From Candidatus Uabimicrobium amorphum (GTDB lineage: Bacteria > Planctomycetota > Uabimicrobiia > Uabimicrobiales > Uabimicrobiaceae), in NCBI RefSeq assembly GCF_009002475.1, contig NZ_AP019860.1, positions 6,338,501 to 6,402,500 of the forward strand: a stretch of 64,000 nt of DNA. The letters run 5' to 3'. The notes under the pieces were generated by a model, which saw nothing but the letters and a program-made list of their open reading frames with translations, was not told where the DNA came from and did no database searches. Shown piece by piece: positions 58,601 through 64,000 of this stretch (within the stretch, counting starts at the first letter, position 1; each line of letters opens with the position of its first letter). The translations under genes were made by a program, and so were the position numbers.

Positions 58601-59088
58601 CGCAAAAAAATCTCAAAGAGGTCGAATACTACCGCCTAGCCTCCGATCGCGCCACTGAAGAATCGGCCACGGAACGTACGGTGTTTGGCAAACTACTCTA
58701 CAAATCCATCTTCGGGCAAAAACGCCAAGAAAAAGAAACAAGTGTACGCAGTAGTGTACGTATCCAAAGTGAGATGAAATGGAATGCCTTTACCATTCAA
58801 TGGGATCGCTGTTATTTTAAACTCGACAAAAAATACTACGCAGACATACTCAAACAACAAATCAGTGATGAATTGCGTGGCGCATTTCGCGAAAAGCTCG
58901 AAAGAGTGGCAGAGCTTGAAAAAGACACCAAAACAGAAACGCCACACCCAATCGCTCTGGGGAAAAACTTGCGTTTAGAACGGGAACCGAAGGGAAATAA
59001 ATGGATTTTACGCGATCAGGAAAATAAGCGTCTGTATTATTTTGTGTATCAAAAAGATGAATTGTTGGTTTACTGGCGTTCATTGTAA
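55636..59088 (+). CDS. Exported metacaspase-like C14 protease with propeller (class B)
   Basis: 1150 residues from the ATG at 55636 (AAGG seven bases before); a GTG one codon earlier is less likely. The signal peptide is MKRVIFLCLCFISLLFAQ. The dyad is H100 in FSGHG and C161 in DCCHSGT, with NQDEADGKDE after the His. The block LELNRGTILGVTPGSIFCI (about 334) and RFHKIRNL (about 545) mark it as class B. A propeller (about 610-890) precedes the clearest DUF4384-like domain of the group (about 910-1040, LIFPPEHL and FGREMIKVIATT). The last 110 residues are charged and include a helix. It lies alone on its transcript and ends at a hairpin. Confidence 0.93.
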   Translation: MKRVIFLCLCFISLLFAQEKQIKGRAILIGINEYPGLTNQNLEGCENDIALMQQLLEKFSFSVDSILNKEAKAKIVLDKLNKLPEQMNSGEHFVLFFSGHGSQITDHNQDEADGKDEVLVMHDTVENNNKLQNVISDDQLNAVLEKLTEKGVHSTVIFDCCHSGTGVRIGGKQVEKGLHYDVKPAKVMGVEKAPSGVVFIAACQANEVTREYNFKGTSGTTLEKEEENITKYGLFTFHLVRAIEEEMQKYEEKKLDLQKQRAVGKQIKIQEIDLLPTYRSVFQRLNSYYRDMPNAPLPYLEGEHHLKLFSQETSYYAKISQIKRISADKKSLELNRGTILGVTPGSIFCIAPSTKVVQRLDELKLSYKRKERDPNAPAKHAVVIVQKASAFECQARCITDEEAKDLLKLEDLVPYAEKYLKDLRSVDLNSWHAIEIAHNYNNLKLNVVLDTVQNLGKESQSLNITQLPEDIQKKLQQLQKEKVITVVEDFTIADVIVRYEEKTQQLYVLWAHGDQISAVNRMRLPQVSLVENPKAAEEAEYILMRFHKIRNLNALTPPKHYVDASVRLIPIIEDSYGWWQWQGDKVLWDSEAATNLQIEDLKNTFTPLPQTRKVVHAPTKNILAVIAKENLGFWDLAQKKYTHKWSEKIKKLVFDPSGEYFACATNKQVSIRRIDNPQQTLKQIEYRAAFLHFSKDNHLIISSFDNAVLWNWQSDDKPQQLYSLEDDILAFDYNSHHHMIAISYENQTRLWDVANNKEFDIFLPESQKIIFNNDKLILGVGKDIKLYNLSSPMDNKFADKKPAVLRGHSIDVNHIACHTQQGSTNGIILVSADKDDEVHFWNIAKSKPCKIKRFRKNTPKVEENEEQYEVEQDVISLVFLGEDQVLRLGKKSHQHWRIKTEQQMFHYSNQFEHGQKFGIEFTNNSEYPLFPILIYLTDDLEAKLIFPPEHLIEDYDVPAKSKKFIIPLSINALNSFGREMIKVIATTTPQKNLKEVEYYRLASDRATEESATERTVFGKLLYKSIFGQKRQEKETSVRSSVRIQSEMKWNAFTIQWDRCYFKLDKKYYADILKQQISDELRGAFREKLERVAELEKDTKTETPHPIALGKNLRLEREPKGNKWILRDQENKRLYYFVYQKDELLVYWRSL

Positions 59089-59120
59089 AATTTTGGGATA
59101 GATGTCAGCACGCTAGATGT

Positions 59121-59158
59121 TGTGGATCAGAAAAACCGCGAGAACTTTCTGATCCACA
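59121..59158 (+). terminator. Terminator hairpin
   Basis: Perfect 13-bp stem (59121-59133 with 59146-59158), 12-nt loop, 33 bases after the class B stop. No long T-run follows. Confidence 0.6.
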
Positions 59159-59209
59159 CCACCAAATACTAGTGGGTCATCCGATTTGAAAATGACAATT
59201 TTTTACTCT

Positions 59210-59447
59210 GAGTGTCACTCCTGACTCGATCAGGAGTCTACGAATATAAGTGTGAGTGTCACTCCTGACTCGATCAGGAGTCTACAAAAATAAGTGGATT
59301 CTGAATCAAGTTCAGAATAACCGTTTGCTGAGGTAAACCCCAGTTTTATTGGGCCGGAACTACCACAAGGTGTCATTCCTGCGAACGCAGGAATCGACAA
59401 TATGAAATTAACTTCAAAACGCCTGGATCCCTCATCAAGTAAGGGAT
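59210..59447. repeat. Island of short palindromic repeats
   Basis: Two direct 44-bp copies (59210-59253 and 59254-59297) each contain ACTCCTGA-CTCGA-TCAGGAGT. Three related hairpins follow: TTCTGAATCAAGTTCAGAA at 59299-59317, ATTCCTGCGAACGCAGGAAT at 59375-59394, and ATCCCT...AGGGAT at 59427-59447. All have the layout of the dispersed intergenic palindromes common in bacteria. No gene is seen between 59159 and 59449. Confidence 0.75.
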
Positions 59448-59449
59448 AA

Positions 59450-59614
59450 CAGTCCGCGGTAGTTTTGTATATGGGAAAAAGGACTCCTAAAGCTATGCTT
59501 GACCAAATTCGAACAGCTGATAAAAAACAACGTTTGAAAAAATGCCTTGGTAGTTTAAGCAGTCAAAAAATGAAACAAGTGGATGCTGCCATTCGTGTGA
59601 GCTTGGATGTATAA
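59450..59614 (+). pseudogene. C-terminal remnant of a MazF/PemK-type toxin gene
   Basis: The last 47 codons from the ATG at 59471 read like the end of MazF/PemK endoribonucleases: AMLDQIRTADKKQRLKKCLG, then LSSQKMKQVDAAIRVSLDV to a TAA. The family end has the same layout (V-D-Q-I-R-T-x-D-K-x-R-L, then a helix ending in S-L). A complete toxin is about 110 residues; the N-terminal half with the RNA-binding core is missing, an in-frame stop lies at 59447-59449, and no ribosome site is present. It is therefore a truncated relic, with its upstream side replaced by palindromic repeats. No antitoxin partner lies next to it. Confidence 0.72.
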
Positions 59615-59640
59615 CTCATCTGCGTTTTGGGAAATGAATA

Positions 59641-62409
59641 ATGCAAGAAGAAAAAGATGCGACATTTTCACATAAAAAAACACTGGCAAACGAAGAAGCA
59701 AACAAAACATTTTCACATGAAAAAACAGTGCTTCCCCAACAAAATGAGCAAATACTTTCTGGTGAAAAAAAGAATGACCAAATCGTTGACGTAAAAAAAA
59801 CTGAACCAATGAGTCATGACAGCGAGGACTACGAAATTCTAGACGAAATTGCGCGTGGTGGAATGGGAATTGTTTTTCGTGGTAAGCAATACAGTTTACA
59901 GCGTGAGGTCGCGATAAAAAAAATAATGGATCACGACAAAAACAAAAAGAAAAGTTTTGTTTTTGAGTCTCTCGTTACTGCTTTTCTCGATCACCCAAAT
60001 ATTGTTCCTGTGTATGAATTAAAGCAATCCTCCAGGCAGGTGATGTTGGCGATGAAGCTTGTTGGTGGTGTCCCATGGAGCACTTTACTTCATCCAAAAA
60101 CAGCAAAGGAGCGCGAACTTGCTGCGCGTTATGATCTACAAGATCACTTCAATATCTTGTTTAGTGTGACGAATGCAATAGATTTTGCGCACAACAAAAA
60201 AATTGTTCATTGCGATTTAAAACCTTCAAATGTCATGATCGGTGAATTTGGTGAGGTTTTAGTGATGGATTGGGGTATTGCGGTGGATATCGATGACAGT
60301 AGAGTTGATTCTCCCAAGGCATTTCACAGATCGCATATCAGACATCCAATGGGAACCCCAAGTTATATGCCCATTGAGTTAGCTCGTGGTCAGGGCCGTG
60401 ATATTGGGCCATGGACCGATGTGTATTTGTTAGGTGGTATTTTGTATGAAATCTTAACGCGAAAGGCCCCAAACACTGGCGAAAACATCCTACAAATTTT
60501 GGCAAAACTGACCGACGAATTGCAGCTAAAATTTGATGAAAATATACCGGAAGAGATTCGGAAAATTTGTGTTCGCGCATTGCAAAAAAATAAAGAGAAA
60601 CGTTATCAGACTGTTCAGGAATTAAAAAAGGAAATAGAAGACTTTATAAAGCATAAACAAAGTATTGAGATAAGCACAAGAGCGCGCAAGTCTCTAGCAA
60701 TAAGTCTTGACAAAATTAAACAATTGCAGAAAAGTCGCAAAAAAGTAGATGGATATGAACGTATCTACAATGATTTATCTAGTACGATTGCCTCTTTCCA
60801 AGAGTCCTTAAAATTGTGGACAGGTAATACGCGAGCTCGCGAAGGGGAGTATCTAGCGCGTTTGTCGTATTTAAAATTTGCTTTGTCTAATCAAGATATT
60901 GCAATTGCAAAATCACAACTTCCAGAAATAAAAAAATTTACCACCACACAAAATGCGATTGATATTAAAAATATCGAACAGCATATCGAAGAAAAAGACT
61001 ATGAGAAAACAAGTATCGCCTATATCTGGAGTCGTTTTAAATTTGCTTTTTTGGTGTATGGAGTTATTTTTTGTCTTTTTTTTGTAAAAGAAACAAGTGC
61101 TAATACCCAAGATCAAGATCGATATGTAATAGGAACTTTTTTGTTTTTAGCTTCTATTTTTGCTTTGTTATCTTTACATTTTACGATCAAACAAATTTTA
61201 TTAATTACCGGTAAAGTATTCTCTTCTATTGTCGCAGCAATCGCTTTATTCAAAATTCTTGTTATACTGGTAACTTTGCTCTACGCAGGTTACCAATTAG
61301 CTGTTGGAAATGAAAACTCGTTTTTACAAAAACCGCAACAATCAGTAGGGAATACATTACCCAAATTACCAAGCAAATCACAGGATTCGCAGGATGTATC
61401 AACAGAGTTGAAAGAATCACAGCAATTGTCGAAAGCGAAGCCGGTCATCCCCAAAGAAAATGTAAAGTTCCGTTATGAACTCACAAAAAACGACCAAGAA
61501 AAATTAATTTTAATTGCGCGACAAAAAAGTCGACTTCCTGACTACAAAAAAATTGTAGCATCATGGAAATGTGCAGATTGCCATAAACGAGCAATTGAGG
61601 TATGGAAGAAAACAGCACACTATCAAACGTATAATGAATTGCACAAACGTCCAAGTAGTAAACATATAATTAAGCGTTTGGGGTTAAGAGGTAGTCTAAA
61701 ACGCAATGACTTATGTCATCGATGCCACTACACTCGTGATGAAGTACGTGGCAAGCCGAAAGTTGTTTCCGGTGTATCATGTGAATCATGCCATGGACCA
61801 GGAAAAGATTGGGTAAATGTTCACAATGATAAAAATGTACCAAAAGATGTACGCCGTAAACAATCGATAAAACTAGGTATGGGTAACCCTACAAACATTT
61901 ATTTAATCGCACAAACTTGTTATGAATGTCACAGTGTTCCTGACGAAAAACTTGTCAACGTGGGTAAACACAGTATAGATAATTCTTTCGAGCTAGTACG
62001 TTGGTCGCAAGGAACTGTGCGTCATAATTTCATTTCTGGCCGTAACGAAAAAAACAGTTTCAGGTCTGCGCATGAACTACAAACAATGTTTGTCGTTGGG
62101 GCCATGCTAGATTTGGAATATGCCCTACGTGGTCTTGCTAAAGCCACGACTCCAGGTAGGTATGCCGCGCATATGCGTGGTAAAGTGATCTCAACCTATG
62201 AAAAACTCAAAGATGTCTATAAATTAATCCCTCATACTCTAGAATTAAAACTACTGTTATACCATTTGCGAAAAATGGAGTTACAAAATTTCAAAAATAT
62301 AGAACAATGTGCAAATTTAATTACCTTACAGGCAAAAAAATTCTCAAATCGTCATAAGAACTATGATTTGTCCAAGATAGACCACCTCGTACCAAAAAGT
62401 TATAAATAG
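59641..62409 (+). CDS. Serine/threonine kinase fused to a membrane tetraheme cytochrome c
   Basis: 922 residues. The N-terminus has two TFSHxKT motifs (at residues 8 and 23). The kinase domain, about 63-335, has GGMGIVF at 73-79, K93 in AIKK, HCDLKPSN with D192, DWG at 210-212 and GTPSYMP, all intact. A helical TPR-like part follows, then three membrane helices (about 465-565). The C-terminal domain has four CxxCH heme sites beginning at Cys644 (CADCH), 692 (CHRCH), 714 (CESCH) and 760 (CYECH), with VSCESCHGPG as in cytochrome c554-like proteins. An odd number of helices puts the kinase inside and the hemes outside, as c-type heme attachment requires. It could sense redox state or electron flow and signal by phosphorylation, which is inference. 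The next cytochrome gene lies 20 bp downstream. Confidence 0.92.
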   Translation: MQEEKDATFSHKKTLANEEANKTFSHEKTVLPQQNEQILSGEKKNDQIVDVKKTEPMSHDSEDYEILDEIARGGMGIVFRGKQYSLQREVAIKKIMDHDKNKKKSFVFESLVTAFLDHPNIVPVYELKQSSRQVMLAMKLVGGVPWSTLLHPKTAKERELAARYDLQDHFNILFSVTNAIDFAHNKKIVHCDLKPSNVMIGEFGEVLVMDWGIAVDIDDSRVDSPKAFHRSHIRHPMGTPSYMPIELARGQGRDIGPWTDVYLLGGILYEILTRKAPNTGENILQILAKLTDELQLKFDENIPEEIRKICVRALQKNKEKRYQTVQELKKEIEDFIKHKQSIEISTRARKSLAISLDKIKQLQKSRKKVDGYERIYNDLSSTIASFQESLKLWTGNTRAREGEYLARLSYLKFALSNQDIAIAKSQLPEIKKFTTTQNAIDIKNIEQHIEEKDYEKTSIAYIWSRFKFAFLVYGVIFCLFFVKETSANTQDQDRYVIGTFLFLASIFALLSLHFTIKQILLITGKVFSSIVAAIALFKILVILVTLLYAGYQLAVGNENSFLQKPQQSVGNTLPKLPSKSQDSQDVSTELKESQQLSKAKPVIPKENVKFRYELTKNDQEKLILIARQKSRLPDYKKIVASWKCADCHKRAIEVWKKTAHYQTYNELHKRPSSKHIIKRLGLRGSLKRNDLCHRCHYTRDEVRGKPKVVSGVSCESCHGPGKDWVNVHNDKNVPKDVRRKQSIKLGMGNPTNIYLIAQTCYECHSVPDEKLVNVGKHSIDNSFELVRWSQGTVRHNFISGRNEKNSFRSAHELQTMFVVGAMLDLEYALRGLAKATTPGRYAAHMRGKVISTYEKLKDVYKLIPHTLELKLLLYHLRKMELQNFKNIEQCANLITLQAKKFSNRHKNYDLSKIDHLVPKSYK

Positions 62410-62429
62410 AATTGTAGGAACTATAGCAA

Positions 62430-64000
62430 ATGGACGCAGAAGAAACCAAAGATTTATGGTGTAAGATACTCTCCGATGACCAGATGAAAAACGGAAGTGT
62501 ACAAAAGACTTATAGAGGACTTCGTTTCGAAAAATTAATTGATAATGATGAAAAAAATGACGTTGCACCAAATGACGTTACACCAAAAGTGCAGGGCGAT
62601 CAAAATTTTACGAACCTAAATAAACAAAAAAATATTGCCCACGATAACGAAGAAAAAATTACAAAAAAAACTGAGCGTGCTACATCCATTGATCAAAAGC
62701 CCAGAGACAGTTTTGAGTCTTCTGTAAAAACCTATGACGATGACAACGAAGATGAAATAGTTGAATATGACGCTGTAAAACAAAGCGTTTCAAGTCTTTC
62801 TACCAAGGATTTTTTGGAAGCAGGATATTATAAACGCAGTTTGATACTACGTAGCGTTTTATCTATAGCTCACTTCATCAAACGGGTCTTTTCTTATATC
62901 GCAACAACAATAGCAAAGATAAAACCGTCCTACATCGCCATTATTGTTTCTGTTACGATCTTTGCCACTATGGCGATTCATTTTTCGCGGTTGGGAAAAT
63001 TAACATCCGTGCATGCCGCGATCGACGTAGGTAAACAAAATTGCCATTATTGCCACTCACAGACGAAAAATTCGCGTGAAGATGCTTTGCAATGTACGAT
63101 TTGCCATCAACAAGCCTACAATAACTCAGCAGAATTAAATGTTCATGGATTGTCAAATGAAGATTGGCAACAACACAACCGTCAATTTTCTATACCCAAA
63201 AACAATACGGACGGATCTTTTGCAAAAACATTAGAGCAAGCAAGTATTTTAAAAAAAACAAATCACCTCCCACAACTAGCATGTTCTGCTTGTCACAAGG
63301 AGCATCAAGGGCGTAATTTTGATCTGACAAAATTGAGCAATAAAAAATGTCAAACATGCCACACACAAAAGTTTAATGGTTTTTCTACGAATCACCCCGA
63401 TTTTGTGCGCTATCCTTACAAACGACGTACAAATATTATGTTTGATCATAAAACGCATTTTAATAAATATTTTGTAGACAAAAAAGAGGAGGGGGTACAA
63501 AATATACCCAACAAATGCGATGCATGCCATAGCGGTCATAGACAGTTTATGGGGATTAGGAGTTTTGAGGAAACATGCAAGCAGTGTCACAATGAGGACA
63601 TTTTTAAATTTGACGAAGACATCGATGTTCTGCGTTTTCCCGGTTTTCTAATGGAAGACTTTTATGCATACTCCCGACAGCTTAAAATACGTCCCCAATT
63701 CAAAAAATGGCCGTCTGTATATGAAGAACTCTCCGGAGAATCTACAGAATTTATGCGTCTATTGTTGTCCAAAGACAAAGAGCTTGAAGACGAAGACATA
63801 AATGAATACTTAGAAGTATACTTCTATGATACCATCGCTGAATCTCCAGGTGACGAGGATCGAAATGAGATCAAGGCAATGAATGCATATGTCATTATGA
63901 TAAAACGTCTTTGTGATGAAATTGCGAAAGAAGATAGTTCGGCTTTAAGTGAACGTTTACAAAAGGTTCTTAAAGTCCCTATGGACAATCAAAAATTGAA
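62430..64000 (+). CDS. Membrane-anchored hexaheme c-type cytochrome, partial (3' end beyond window)
   Basis: The frame opens at an ATG at 62430 (AGGA 11 bases before) and stays open to the window end, giving at least 523 residues. About 160 charged, probably disordered residues come first (many D, E, K, N). A single membrane helix follows (about 171-189, YIAIIVSVTIFATMAIHF), then a domain with six CxxCH sites beginning at nucleotides 63042 (CHYCH), 63093 (CTICH), 63282 (CSACH), 63348 (CQTCH), 63516 (CDACH) and 63576 (CKQCH). Several lone His residues could be distal ligands. The last 130 residues are helical and lack further heme sites. It follows the kinase-cytochrome gene after 20 bp and is surely co-transcribed, so the two probably exchange electrons or form a complex. 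Confidence 0.88.
   Translation, partial: MDAEETKDLWCKILSDDQMKNGSVQKTYRGLRFEKLIDNDEKNDVAPNDVTPKVQGDQNFTNLNKQKNIAHDNEEKITKKTERATSIDQKPRDSFESSVKTYDDDNEDEIVEYDAVKQSVSSLSTKDFLEAGYYKRSLILRSVLSIAHFIKRVFSYIATTIAKIKPSYIAIIVSVTIFATMAIHFSRLGKLTSVHAAIDVGKQNCHYCHSQTKNSREDALQCTICHQQAYNNSAELNVHGLSNEDWQQHNRQFSIPKNNTDGSFAKTLEQASILKKTNHLPQLACSACHKEHQGRNFDLTKLSNKKCQTCHTQKFNGFSTNHPDFVRYPYKRRTNIMFDHKTHFNKYFVDKKEEGVQNIPNKCDACHSGHRQFMGIRSFEETCKQCHNEDIFKFDEDIDVLRFPGFLMEDFYAYSRQLKIRPQFKKWPSVYEELSGESTEFMRLLLSKDKELEDEDINEYLEVYFYDTIAESPGDEDRNEIKAMNAYVIMIKRLCDEIAKEDSSALSERLQKVLKVPMDNQKL

Noticed and set aside
2205..59088. A classical NTPase-caspase defence island
   Set aside because: No STAND NTPase, nuclease, restriction or Cas gene is visible, and the caspase-like proteins carry export signals.
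59210..59297. Two direct 44-bp copies looked at first like the start of a CRISPR array
   Set aside because: Only two copies, directly adjacent without spacers, each itself a hairpin; no cas genes nearby.
63276..63590. Minus-strand open frame of 104 codons near the window end
   Set aside because: It lies opposite the hexaheme cytochrome, whose CxxCH motifs clearly fix the plus-strand frame.

Overview
The window comes from an AT-rich bacterial chromosome; composition was judged by eye, not computed. Several traits point to Planctomycetota: Hanks-type kinases with DWG in place of DFG, a pseudopilin-like protein with the FLDGH C-terminal signature, very large WD40 proteins, many caspase-like proteases and c-type multiheme cytochromes. 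A deep-branching lineage such as Candidatus Uabimicrobium would fit, but this is inference and no marker gene is present. No tRNA, rRNA or CRISPR array was seen.

Layout. 1-1948: end of a probable kinase, then a complete Ser/Thr kinase. 2009-2158: possible antitoxin remnant. 2205-7634: first caspase-WD40 giant. 7804-12734 (minus): a membrane coiled-coil protein and a trypsin-like protease joined by an ATGA overlap. 12817-14243: an intact IS4-like insertion sequence with a 5-bp target duplication, sitting inside an older palindromic repeat. 14429-16486 (minus): three small helical proteins, two of them lipoproteins. 16998-24264 (plus): two paralogous secreted proteins flanking a caspase-WD40 protein. 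24343-41954 (minus): a tight five-gene operon of membrane TPR-CHAT protease, pseudopilin-like protein, metacaspase-like protein and two caspase-WD40 giants. 42111-48910 (minus): trypsin-like protease, lipoprotein and metacaspase-like protein, ending at a strong terminator. 49020-59088: three more metacaspase-like genes in alternating orientation. 59089-59640: terminator, hairpin-repeat island and a truncated MazF-type toxin remnant. 59641-64000: a kinase fused to a tetraheme cytochrome, then a membrane-anchored cytochrome with six heme sites that runs off the window.

The dominant signal is ten caspase-superfamily proteases (nine C14-like, one CHAT) in about 57 kb, together with two trypsin-like proteases, several lipoproteins and flanking kinases. 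All nine C14 proteins begin with a signal peptide, and their His and Cys residues are intact, so they look like exported, probably active enzymes. They form two groups. Class A (2205, 18120, 24343, 30913) has HEAT-like helices around the C14 domain, a shared helical linker and large WD40 arrays. Class B (35331, 42111, 49020, 52505, 55636) has a metacaspase-like Asp-rich segment after the catalytic His, a shared NRG...GSIF block and a DUF4384-like C-terminus, usually with a degenerate beta-propeller between them.

A reasonable inference is a cell-envelope proteolytic network. The propellers and TPRs would sense or scaffold, the caspase-like and trypsin-like enzymes would cleave, and the membrane kinases, one carrying hemes, could link it to cytoplasmic signalling. 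The substrates and trigger cannot be read from the sequence.
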